Source: Pseudomonas sp. PB120
Lineage (GTDB): Bacteria > Pseudomonadota > Gammaproteobacteria > Pseudomonadales > Pseudomonadaceae
Length of the DNA stretch: 60,762 bases
Direction of reading: 5' to 3'
NCBI RefSeq assembly: GCF_009761815.1
Contig: NZ_RWIN01000008.1
Coordinates: forward strand, 1-60,762
Shown piece by piece: positions 53,351 through 60,762 of this stretch. Under the pieces are notes generated by a model, which made no database searches, was not told the DNA's origin, and was given only the letters and a program-made list of their open reading frames with translations. The position numbers and the translations under genes were made by a program. Within the stretch, counting starts at the first letter, position 1. Every line of letters begins with the position of its first letter.

Positions 53351-55780
53351 ATGCTTGTTGTACGACCTCGGCATTCGGGTTGCTCACCTGGACGGGCAAT
53401 CCGCAGTGCGTTGCTGAGTCTTGCCCTGGCCGGGGCCGCTTGCCAGGTGGCTTCGGCCGCTGTTCCCGCACAACTGGATTCCAGCGTCACACGAACCTTC
53501 AACATTCCGCCCGGACCACTGGGCGCGACGTTGTCGGGCTTCGCCGTGGACATCGGCATCGCCTTGTCGTTTCAACCCGCAATGACCGAAGGCCTGATGA
53601 GCCCGGGCCTGTCCGGGACCTACTCCACGCAGGAGGCGATCAGCCGTTTACTGGCCGGGAGTGGCCTGGAAATGGTCCGGCGCAGCGACGGCACTTACAC
53701 CCTGGCACCGCGTCCGACCGATGCAGGCGGTTTGACCCTGGACGACACCACCGTCACGGGCACCGATAAACGTACCGGCGGCCTGCCACCCGTTTATCCC
53801 GGCGGCCAGATGGCGCGCGGCGGGCGCTTGGGCCTGCTGGGCAACACGGATGTGATGGACGCACCCTTCAGCGTCAGTAATTACACCTCGCAACTGATCA
53901 AGGACCAGCAGGCGGTGACCGTCGGCGACCTGCTGGAGCGCGACTCATCGGTGCGGTCCACGGGCCAGACGGGCGGCATCGTCGACTCGTTCTTCATCCG
54001 TGGTTTTCCCGTGGGGGAAGGCAACCTCGGTGAACTGGCGTTCGACGGTGTGTACGGCATCGCGCCCAACTACCGGGTGTTCACGGATTACGCCGAGCGC
54101 ATCGAGGTGATCAAGGGCCCCGCCGCCCTGCTCTACGGCATGTCGCCGAACAGCGGCGTGGGCGGCGTCATCAACGTGGTGCCCAAGCGCTCCCTCGACG
54201 AGGACCTGACCCGGTTCACCGCCAGCTACGCCATGGACGCGCAGTTCGGCGGGCACATCGACCTCAGTCGACGCTTTGGCGAGGAGCGCCGGTTTGGCGT
54301 GCGCATCAACGGCAGCACCCAGCAAGGCAACACCGCCATCGATGACCAGTCGCGGGATGTCGATATCGGCGCCGTCTCGCTGGACTATCAGGGTGAGCGA
54401 CTGCGGACCACGCTGGACCTGATCAGCCAGAAAGAACAGTTCGACGCGGCTTCGCGGCCGTTCCTCATTGCGTCTGGGGTGAAGATTCCCTCCGCCGCCA
54501 ACGGCCGCACCAACGTGAGTCAGGCATGGGGCTGGGCGCAAACCCGTGACAAAGCGGCCTTGCTTAGCGCCGAATATGACCTCAACGATGCCCTGACCGT
54601 GTTTGCCCATGCCGGCGGAGGTCAGTCGGACGTGGCGCGCATGTCCGACCAGACGCCCACTGTCCTTAATGCCGCCGGCGATACGTCCTCGATCCCGGGT
54701 TACTACACGTTCGACGTCGACCGCTACACCGTCGATGCCGGCGCCCGCCTGCGATTCGACACCGGCCCCATCGGCCACAGCACCACACTGCAAGTCAGCC
54801 GTTATCGCGATGAACTGAAACGCGGGATCATTTCCGGCCCGGCAGTGCTGTCGAACATCTACCACCCGGTGGATCGCCCGAAACCCGAGATCGACACCCC
54901 GGACGCGCTGAAAGTATCTGAAACCGAACTGTCCGGCGTGGCCCTGGCCGACACCCTGTCGGTACTGGACGAACGTTTGCAGGTCACCCTGGGTGTGCGC
55001 AAACAGAATATCGAGTCCGATAACTTCAACCGGGCCGGCGCCGTGACCACCTCCTACGACCAAAGCGAGACGACGCCGCTGTTTGGCGTGGTCGTCAAAC
55101 CCTGGGATCACGTTTCGTTCTACTACAACCACATCGAAGGCTTGAGCAAAGGCGACATCGCGCCCGCCACCGCCTCGAACTCGGGCGAGATCTTCAAGCC
55201 CTACATCTCCCGGCAGCAGGAAGTCGGGGTCAAGGTCGACTACGGCACCTTCACCTCGACGCTCGCCCTGTTCCAGATCGAAAAGCCCAGTGGCGAGCAG
55301 GCCTCGGGGGTGTTCTCGGTACAAGGCGAACAGCGCAACCGTGGCGTCGAGCTCAACGTGTTTGGCGAAATCGCCCAGGGCACGCGCCTGCTGGGCGGCG
55401 TGACGCTGCTCGACGCGGAGCTGACCAGGACCAGCGTCGCCGCTAACCGTGGCAACAACCCGGTCGGCGTTCCGGACGTCCAGGCCAACCTCTGGGCCGA
55501 ATGGGATACGCCGGGCGTCGAAGGGCTGACGCTGACCAGCGGCGCGATCTACACCGCCAGCCAGTACGTGAACCAGGCCAACACCCAGGAACTGGAGGCC
55601 TGGACCCGCTTCGATGTCGGTGCGCGTTACGCCACCCGTATTGCGCAGCGACCCACGACGTTTCGCGCCACGGTGCAGAACGTCTTCGACCGCGAGTACT
55701 GGTCGGGCGTCGCTTCATACGGTGCGTTCTCCCAAGGTTCGCCACGCACCCTGCAACTGTCGGCAACTGTCGATTTCTGA
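53351..55780 (+). CDS. TonB-dependent siderophore receptor with STN signalling domain
   Basis: 809 residues. Signal peptide to about residue 36 (CQVASA). The STN domain is about residues 48-120 (RTFNIPPGPLGATLSGFAVDIGIALSF to the YTLAPR end). The plug has SNYTSQLIKDQQAVTV and FFIRGFPVGEGN, and the barrel ends SATVDF. It is the third gene of the sigma-FecR-receptor unit and is followed after 62 bp by a FecBCD-type ABC importer. The plug and barrel are very close to the STN-less receptor at 41069. Confidence 0.94.
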   Translation: MLVVRPRHSGCSPGRAIRSALLSLALAGAACQVASAAVPAQLDSSVTRTFNIPPGPLGATLSGFAVDIGIALSFQPAMTEGLMSPGLSGTYSTQEAISRLLAGSGLEMVRRSDGTYTLAPRPTDAGGLTLDDTTVTGTDKRTGGLPPVYPGGQMARGGRLGLLGNTDVMDAPFSVSNYTSQLIKDQQAVTVGDLLERDSSVRSTGQTGGIVDSFFIRGFPVGEGNLGELAFDGVYGIAPNYRVFTDYAERIEVIKGPAALLYGMSPNSGVGGVINVVPKRSLDEDLTRFTASYAMDAQFGGHIDLSRRFGEERRFGVRINGSTQQGNTAIDDQSRDVDIGAVSLDYQGERLRTTLDLISQKEQFDAASRPFLIASGVKIPSAANGRTNVSQAWGWAQTRDKAALLSAEYDLNDALTVFAHAGGGQSDVARMSDQTPTVLNAAGDTSSIPGYYTFDVDRYTVDAGARLRFDTGPIGHSTTLQVSRYRDELKRGIISGPAVLSNIYHPVDRPKPEIDTPDALKVSETELSGVALADTLSVLDERLQVTLGVRKQNIESDNFNRAGAVTTSYDQSETTPLFGVVVKPWDHVSFYYNHIEGLSKGDIAPATASNSGEIFKPYISRQQEVGVKVDYGTFTSTLALFQIEKPSGEQASGVFSVQGEQRNRGVELNVFGEIAQGTRLLGGVTLLDAELTRTSVAANRGNNPVGVPDVQANLWAEWDTPGVEGLTLTSGAIYTASQYVNQANTQELEAWTRFDVGARYATRIAQRPTTFRATVQNVFDREYWSGVASYGAFSQGSPRTLQLSATVDF

Positions 55781-55842
55781 AACGTTCAGCCCCGGACAAC
55801 GGCTTGAGCCGTACCGGCCTGGCCTCTGCAAAGGTTCCCATC

Positions 55843-57027
55843 ATGGCCACTTTTTATCGACCCGGCGCCTTCGCTGCGCTGCTCCTGGCAGGCTTGATCG
55901 GCGTCATCGTGTTTTTCGTAACGCCTCGCGGTGCGGTCGCCGCCGATAAGGACCCCGCGATCGGCACCGTGACCGACCTGCTGGGGCGCAAGGTCAAGGT
56001 CCACCTGCCGGTGCGACGGGTGATCCTGGGTGAAGGCCGCCAGTTGTACCTGGTCGCGGCACTGGATACGCAAAACCCCATCGAACGCATCGTGGGTTGG
56101 CGCAAGGACTTGATTCAGTCCGACCCGGACACCTATGGCGCCTACCTGCGTGCGTTTCCCGACATCGCGAAGATCCCCACCTTTGGCGGTTTTGAGGATG
56201 GCACCTTCGACATCGAGCAGGCGATTTCGCAGAACCCCGATGTGATCATTCTGAACATCGAAGCGCAGCACGCGACCGAGGATGCGCGTTACATCGAGAA
56301 GCTCGACGCCTTGGGCATTCCGGTGGTGTACGTCGATTTTCGCAACAACCCGATGCAAAACACCGAACCGACCATGCGCCTGTTTGGCCAACTGTTTGGC
56401 AAGGAGCAACGCGCCGAGGCCTTTATCGATTTTCGCAACCAGCAGATCCATCGCGTCACCGACGTCATCGAGGCGCAACACCCGTCCCGTCCGAGCGTGT
56501 TCATCGAGCGCATCGGTGGCTACACCGATGATTGCTGCCTGAGTTTCGGCAACGAAAACTTTGGCCTTTTCGTCGACATGGCCGGCGGCAATAACATCGC
56601 CCGCACCGTCATTCCCGGCACCTTCGGCCAATTGAACCCCGAGCAGGTCATCGTCGCCGACCCGGCCCACGTCGTCGTCACGAGCGCCAACTGGGAAGCC
56701 TTCGCCCCGAGCGGGCACTGGGTCGGCGTCGGCCCGGGGGCGGACATGAACCAGGCCAGGCACAAACTGGCGTGGTACACCCAACGCCCGGCGTATGCGG
56801 GTATCAAGGCCCAGAACGACCAGGCTTTTCATGCCATCTGGCATCAGTTCTACAACAGCCCCTATCAGTTCGTGGCGATCCAGCAACTGGCCAAGTGGTT
56901 TCATCCGACCCTGTTCGCCGATCTCGATCCCGACGCCTCGTTTCGCGAGCTGCATAAGCGATTTCTGCCGGTGCCGTATGAGCCCGGGTATTTCGTGAGC
57001 CTACAGAAAGAGGAGGTCAAACCATGA
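55843..57027 (+). CDS. Periplasmic binding protein of iron/siderophore ABC importer (FecB-like)
   Basis: 394 residues from the ATG at 55843 with AAGG nine bases upstream. An N-terminal helix (about residues 8-28) is a signal or anchor. The TroA-like two-lobe fold follows, with TVTDLLGRKVKVHLPVRRV opening the first lobe and a DVIILNIEAQHA block and VVYVDFRNNP. It overlaps the permease start by four bases. Its ligand is the siderophore brought in by the upstream receptor; the iron form is unknown. Confidence 0.88.
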   Translation: MATFYRPGAFAALLLAGLIGVIVFFVTPRGAVAADKDPAIGTVTDLLGRKVKVHLPVRRVILGEGRQLYLVAALDTQNPIERIVGWRKDLIQSDPDTYGAYLRAFPDIAKIPTFGGFEDGTFDIEQAISQNPDVIILNIEAQHATEDARYIEKLDALGIPVVYVDFRNNPMQNTEPTMRLFGQLFGKEQRAEAFIDFRNQQIHRVTDVIEAQHPSRPSVFIERIGGYTDDCCLSFGNENFGLFVDMAGGNNIARTVIPGTFGQLNPEQVIVADPAHVVVTSANWEAFAPSGHWVGVGPGADMNQARHKLAWYTQRPAYAGIKAQNDQAFHAIWHQFYNSPYQFVAIQQLAKWFHPTLFADLDPDASFRELHKRFLPVPYEPGYFVSLQKEEVKP

Positions 57028-58085
57028 GTTCGCTCGGTGAAGCACAGATCGTGCAACGGGACGCCTATCGCCGATTGGTGCTGCGCAAACGCCTGATCCT
57101 CGGCGGGCTCGTGGTGTTGCTGATGTTCAGTGTGCTGCTTGACCTGGCCCTCGGGCCGGCGAGTTACAGCTTCACGCAAGTGCTTGGCGCGCTGTTTTCG
57201 CCGGACACCGCGCCCGCCCAGGTTCGGGTCGTGATGTGGGACATCCGCCTGCCGGTTGCGCTGATGGCCGTTGCAGTCGGCGCGGCACTGTCGCTGGCCG
57301 GTGCGCAGATGCAGACCATCCTCAACAACCCGCTGGCCAGCCCGTTCACGCTGGGCATTTCCGCAGCGGCCAGCTTCGGCGCGGCCATGGGCCTGGCCTT
57401 CGGGGTCGCGTTGTTTCCGTTGGCGGCGCAGTACATGGTGCCGGTGAACGCCTTCATCATGGCCATGCTCTCGGCGCTGTTGATCCACTTCCTGAGCATG
57501 CGCCGTGGCGTCACCGCCGAAACCATCGTGCTGCTCGGTATCGCGCTGGTCTTCACGTTCAATGCGTTGCTGGCGCTGGTGCAGTTTTTTGCCACCGAGC
57601 AAGCCGTGGCGGCCGTGGTGTTCTGGACCATGGGCAGCCTGACCAAAGCCACCTGGCCAAAACTGGGGGTGATCTGCCTGGTGATCCTCATCACCCTGCC
57701 GATTTTTGCCAAGCGTGCCTGGGCCCTGACGGCCCTGCGACTGGGCGATGACAAGGCCGCCAGCTTCGGCATCAATGTGCGCAGCCTGCGCTTTCAGACG
57801 CTGATCATGGTCAGCCTGCTCGCCTCGTTCCCGGTAGCCTTTGTCGGCACCATCGGTTTTATCGGGCTGGTCGGACCGCACATTGCGCGGATGCTGATTG
57901 GTGAGGATCAACGGTTCTTCCTGCCGGCCTCGCTGCTGACGGGTTCGCTGATTTTGTCCGCGAGTTCAGTGGTCAGTAAAACCCTGATCCCGGGCGCAAT
58001 TTTTCCCATTGGCGTGGTCACCTCGTTGATCGGCGTGCCGTTCTTCATTTCTTTGATTCTTGGCGGAAAGAAAAACTCATGGTGA
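57024..58085 (+). CDS. FecCD-family ABC permease
   Basis: 353 residues, about ten helices. FecCD family signatures include RLPVALMAVAVGAALSLAGAQMQTILNNPLASP (in pieces) and the late GFIGLVGPHIARMLIGEDQR coupling loop. A single permease gene implies a homodimer. The start overlaps the binding-protein stop by four bases and its own end overlaps the ATPase start by seven bases. Confidence 0.93.
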   Translation: MSSLGEAQIVQRDAYRRLVLRKRLILGGLVVLLMFSVLLDLALGPASYSFTQVLGALFSPDTAPAQVRVVMWDIRLPVALMAVAVGAALSLAGAQMQTILNNPLASPFTLGISAAASFGAAMGLAFGVALFPLAAQYMVPVNAFIMAMLSALLIHFLSMRRGVTAETIVLLGIALVFTFNALLALVQFFATEQAVAAVVFWTMGSLTKATWPKLGVICLVILITLPIFAKRAWALTALRLGDDKAASFGINVRSLRFQTLIMVSLLASFPVAFVGTIGFIGLVGPHIARMLIGEDQRFFLPASLLTGSLILSASSVVSKTLIPGAIFPIGVVTSLIGVPFFISLILGGKKNSW

Positions 58086-58834
58086 ACCTCCAGCTCGACA
58101 ACCTCGGCGCCCGCTATGGGCAACGCGAGATCATTTCCGGCGTCACCACCGCCGCGTTCACCGGCGGGCAGGTCGTGGCGGTGGTCGGCCCCAATGCGGC
58201 GGGCAAGTCAACGTTGTTCAAACGCATGGCCGGGCTGATCGATGGCCCGGGACAGGTCATCCTGCAGGGCTCGAAAAAAGGCCACCAGGGCATCAGCTAC
58301 ATGCCCCAGGGGCTGAATGCCAGTGCCCGCCTGACGGTTTACGAATCGGTGCTGCTGGCGCGCAAACAACTGACGCCCGGCTGGGTCGTCCACGACGATG
58401 AACTGAAACTGGTGGACGAGATTCTCGCGGCACTCGGGATCACCGAACTGTCCTTTCGCAACCTCGGTGAACTGAGCGGCGGGCAGCAACAGCTCGTGTC
58501 GATCGCACAGACCCTGGTGCGCGAACCGGAGGTCCTGCTGATGGACGAACCGACCAGTGCGCTGGACATGCACCGCCAGGTCCAGGTCCTGAATTTCATG
58601 CGGGCGCTGGCTCGAAAGCGCGAGGTGATCGTGTTCATCGCGATCCACGATCTGAACCAGGCGCTGCGCTTTGCCGACCAGGTATTGGTGATCGCCGACG
58701 GTACGACCCAAGGCAGTGGTCCCAGCAGCGAAGTGATTACCGAATTGATGCTGCGCGCTGTCTACAAGGTCGAGGCGCGGATCGAAAGATGCAGCCGTGG
58801 TCTGCACCACATCCTGATCGACGATATCGTCTGA
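58079..58834 (+). CDS. ABC importer ATPase (FecE-like)
   Basis: 251 residues. Walker A GPNAAGKST (about residues 37-45), Q-loop YMPQGLNA, signature LSGGQQQ, Walker B VLLMDEPTSALD and switch His in IAIHDLNQ. With the permease and binding protein it makes a complete siderophore or heme-type importer. The operon appears to end here. Confidence 0.93.
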   Translation: MVNLQLDNLGARYGQREIISGVTTAAFTGGQVVAVVGPNAAGKSTLFKRMAGLIDGPGQVILQGSKKGHQGISYMPQGLNASARLTVYESVLLARKQLTPGWVVHDDELKLVDEILAALGITELSFRNLGELSGGQQQLVSIAQTLVREPEVLLMDEPTSALDMHRQVQVLNFMRALARKREVIVFIAIHDLNQALRFADQVLVIADGTTQGSGPSSEVITELMLRAVYKVEARIERCSRGLHHILIDDIV

Positions 58835-58922
58835 TTCGCCGACCCAAGTGAAAATGACAGGCATTAACGTTCTTTTTACGTTTTTTTCTCATTGGGCGCT
58901 CTACAGTCGCAACTCCATGCAT

Positions 58923-58941
58923 GCAAATGATTCGCATTGAT
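58923..58941 (+). promoter_or_regulatory. Fur-box-like site before the ferric-binding-protein gene
   Basis: GCAAATGATTCGCATTGAT matches the Fur 19-mer consensus at about 11 positions, including the AATGAT and CATT cores. It sits 50 bp before the ATG at 58992 and after a T-rich stretch, where a promoter would be expected. Confidence 0.6.
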
Positions 58942-58991
58942 CTTCCAGCGAGTCTACCTGCACGATTCTTAAACACCGGAGCTGCGACTGA

Positions 58992-60005
58992 ATGAATCCC
59001 CCTATCCCTTCGTTCGTTAAAAAAGCACTGCTTGCCACCGCGCTGATCAGCGCCGGACAGGTGTATGCGGCTGACCCCGTCGGCATCGTGGTCTACAACG
59101 CGCAACACGAAAGCCTGACCAAAGCCTGGGCCGCGGGCTTTACCCAGGAAACCGGCATTCCGGTCACGCTGCGCAATGGCGACGATACCGAGATGGGCAA
59201 CCAGCTCGTGCAGGAAGGCGCGGCCTCCCCCGCCGACGTATTCCTGACCGAAAACTCCCCGGCCATGGTGCTGGTCGACAACGCCGGGCTGTTCGCGCCG
59301 GTTACGCCGACCACCCTGGAACAGGTCGGTGCAGCGTACCGTCCGGCGCATGGCAAATGGGTCGGGATCGCGGCGCGTTCCACGGTGTTCGTCTACAACC
59401 CGAGCAAACTGCCGGAAGCCCAATTGCCCAAGTCGCTGATGGACCTCGCCGGTCCGAACTGGAAAGGTCGTTGGGGCGCTTCACCGGCCGGTGCCGACTT
59501 CCAGGCCATCGTCGCGGCGGTGCTGGAACTCAAGGGCGAAGCCGCCACGCTCGACTGGCTTAAAGGGTTGAAGGCCAATGCGACGATCTATCGTGGCAAC
59601 AGTGCGGTCCTGAAAGCGGTCAACGCCGGGCAGGTCGACAGCGGCGTGATCTATCACTATTACCACTTTGGCGATCAGGCCAAGACCGGCGAAAACAGCA
59701 AGAACACCGCCCTGCACTACTTCAAACACAAGGACCCGGGCGCATTTGTCAGCGTCTCGGGCGGCGGCGTCCTGGCGTCCAGCCAACACAAGGAACAGGC
59801 CCAGGCGTTCCTGAAGTGGATCACCGGCAAGGACGGCCAGGCCATCCTCAAAAACGGCCAGTCGTTTGAATACGCGGTGGGTAAAAACGCCGAGTCCAAC
59901 CCGAAACTGGTGCCGTTGCAACAGCTCGACGCACCGATGGTCGATGCTTCGAAACTCGACAGCAAAAAGGCTGTGGAGCTGATGACCCAGGCCGGACTGC
60001 TTTAA
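58992..60005 (+). CDS. Ferric-iron ABC binding protein (FbpA/FutA type), orphan
   Basis: 337 residues. Signal peptide 1-26 (GQVYA). Periplasmic-binding class with the iron-site tyrosines in VIYHYYHFG (about residues 214-222) and the VYNAQHESL and NGDDTEMGNQLVQEG segments of FbpA-like proteins. Usually such a gene is followed by fbpB and fbpC; none is present here, since the next recognisable gene is an arn-operon fragment. It may use a permease encoded elsewhere. Confidence 0.9.
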   Translation: MNPPIPSFVKKALLATALISAGQVYAADPVGIVVYNAQHESLTKAWAAGFTQETGIPVTLRNGDDTEMGNQLVQEGAASPADVFLTENSPAMVLVDNAGLFAPVTPTTLEQVGAAYRPAHGKWVGIAARSTVFVYNPSKLPEAQLPKSLMDLAGPNWKGRWGASPAGADFQAIVAAVLELKGEAATLDWLKGLKANATIYRGNSAVLKAVNAGQVDSGVIYHYYHFGDQAKTGENSKNTALHYFKHKDPGAFVSVSGGGVLASSQHKEQAQAFLKWITGKDGQAILKNGQSFEYAVGKNAESNPKLVPLQQLDAPMVDASKLDSKKAVELMTQAGLL

Positions 60006-60502
60006 CCGCCGACTGATACTTGCGAACGGGTGAAGACGCTCCCCGGGCGTCTTCACCCGTTCGAATTCAACAGCAATACCTGCACGTGACTGGCAACTAA
60101 TTCCCTCGGCAGACGACTTGTCTTTTAACGAACTGATCCCGAATAACGAGATCAACCTGAATGACTTGAACGTCATACATAACCAACTATCGCTGTAAGA
60201 CTTTCCCCCTCTAAGACGTCAGAGCGATCAACGCTCTTAGCGTGTTTGCCGGGTTCGCGGATAAACAATTTGCCGACCGGTTTTTCATGCTTCTTTCACA
60301 AAACCGCGATTAACCTCTTGAGGTTGCGCAGCCCCTATTGCGAGCACTTGCTCACCTCTTTTGGCGTGAACTTTTTTTCCGGAGCGTTTGATCAATTTTT
60401 TCAGGTAACTGATTGATGCAGCTTTTGTTTTAGCGTCTACGCTGTCGTTGTATGCCTGTTTTTAGCCCTTAAGGCTATTCACTTTTCAGCCCCGAGGTGC
60501 CC
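60006..60502. other. 497-bp spacer between the ferric-binding gene and the arn remnant
   Basis: It holds a 17-bp perfect hairpin (see 60023-60063), a short dyad AGAGCG-atcaa-CGCTCT at 60221-60237 and a palindrome around 60462 (AGCCcTTAAGGCT). The right 200 bp is AT-rich and presumably contains the arn promoter. I see no gene. Confidence 0.55.
60023..60063 (+). terminator. Long perfect hairpin after the ferric-binding-protein gene
   Basis: A 17-bp stem (arms 60023-60039 and 60047-60063, beginning CGAACGGGTGAAGACGC) with a 7-nt loop. There is no T-run after it, so it might stabilise the mRNA 3' end or act with Rho rather than as an intrinsic terminator. Confidence 0.6.
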
Positions 60503-60685
60503 ATGACTGAAGCGTTTCTTCCGTGCTCGCGCCTGACTATCGGCGACGAAGAAATGGCCGCCGCAGGGCAACTAGTGCGCACCCTGAAAACATTTATGGG
60601 CACAGGCTTCGAACAGTGCAAAGGCGATCTCGTGGTCACCGTTGACGGCCTCACTTCCACTTCTTCCGATCAGGTTCTCTCATGA
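60503..60685 (+). pseudogene. Remnant of arnB fused in frame to a piece of arnC
   Basis: 60 residues from the ATG at 60503 with GAGGTG five bases upstream. Residues 4-24 (AFLPCSRLTIGDEEMAAAG) match the ArnB aminotransferase N-terminus (FLPFSRPxxGxEExAA). Residues 34-48 (TGFEQCKGDLVVTVD) match the ArnC block (AGFxxxxGDLIITLD). The intervening ~360 ArnB residues, the ArnC start and all of ArnC after this block are missing. The stop overlaps the ATG of arnA (ATGA). I read this as an in-frame deletion remnant; a new small gene cannot be excluded. Confidence 0.6.
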
Positions 60686-60762
60686 GCGTTAAAGCTGTTG
60701 TCTTCGCCTATCACGATATTGGCTGTGCCGGCCTCGAAGCCCTGCTGGCCTCCGGTTTTGAC
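60682..60762 (+). CDS. arnA: ArnA, N-terminal fragment (UDP-L-Ara4N formyltransferase/decarboxylase), cut by window end
   Basis: 27 codons (MSVKAVVFAYHDIGCAGLEAL onward). The KAVVFAYHDxGCxG pattern is the start of ArnA's formyltransferase domain. The ATG overlaps the stop of the arnB/arnC remnant by four bases, preserving the coupling expected for arnC-arnA. The window ends before any catalytic residue, so its integrity downstream is unknown. Confidence 0.85.
   Translation, partial: MSVKAVVFAYHDIGCAGLEALLASGFD

Noticed and set aside
53945..55324. 459-codon open frame opposite the STN receptor
   Set aside because: Shadow of the receptor; the equivalent shadow exists opposite the other receptor (41285-42316).

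Overview
The window looks like chromosome from a fluorescens-group Pseudomonas. The evidence is high GC, a GTAGGAGCGAGC-type REP/REPIN family, a core gene order that I recall from P. aeruginosa (ohrR-ohr-efp-earP and oprI-L,D-transpeptidase-tesA-ABC-greB), EF-P with Arg32 next to its rhamnosyltransferase EarP, and paired TonB/ECF-sigma iron systems. I see no rRNA, tRNA, CRISPR array, insertion sequence or prophage.

Layout. 0.1-3.6 kb: an NCS2 purine/pyrimidine permease and a tandem pair of Tsx-like outer-membrane channels. 3.7-10.3 kb: a patatin phospholipase, a late lipid A acyltransferase, minCDE, a RluA-type pseudouridine synthase and aminopeptidase ApeB. 10.5-20 kb: a 58-residue membrane protein, a large MscS-type channel, a DEAD-box helicase with a long leader, an enoyl-CoA hydratase, a spermidine-synthase-like protein, a class II DAHP synthase and a YcaQ-like glycosylase. 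20-28 kb: regulators, the OhrR/Ohr peroxide system, an esterase, earP-efp, a membrane-anchored protein and a Gre-like protein. 28-41 kb: CysB, a universal stress protein, a 5'-nucleotidase, a ketopantoate-reductase-like protein, a thioredoxin, a PilZ protein, a class I DAHP synthase, OprI, an L,D-transpeptidase, TesA, a YbbA/YbbP-type ABC system and GreB.

41-60.8 kb is the accessory part. A minus-strand envelope cassette (UDP-glucuronate 4-epimerase-like, polyprenyl-phosphate GT2, LAB_N membrane protein, GT39 transferase, YjiK-like propeller, LTA-synthase-like phosphotransferase) fits a polyprenyl-phosphate-uronate route for decorating LPS. Around it are two close TonB-receptor paralogues. 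One has an N-terminal signalling domain and sits with an ECF sigma factor, a FecR regulator, an MFS exporter and a FecBCD-type ABC importer. The other is a plain receptor on the opposite strand 10 kb away. Both receptor promoters carry the same 31-bp element (29/31 identical), so I infer that the single ECF sigma factor drives both. An orphan ferric-binding protein with its own Fur-like site follows.

At the right edge an aminoarabinose (arn) operon begins, but its first two genes appear reduced to a 60-residue in-frame ArnB::ArnC remnant that still overlaps the start of arnA. A uronic-acid LPS cassette lying within 20 kb of a broken L-Ara4N operon is the most thought-provoking feature of the window.

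Eleven REP/REPIN copies lie in the first 25.3 kb and none was seen in the last 35 kb. Start sites were chosen from Shine-Dalgarno spacing and family N-termini. All functions are inferred from motifs and remembered families, without database searches.
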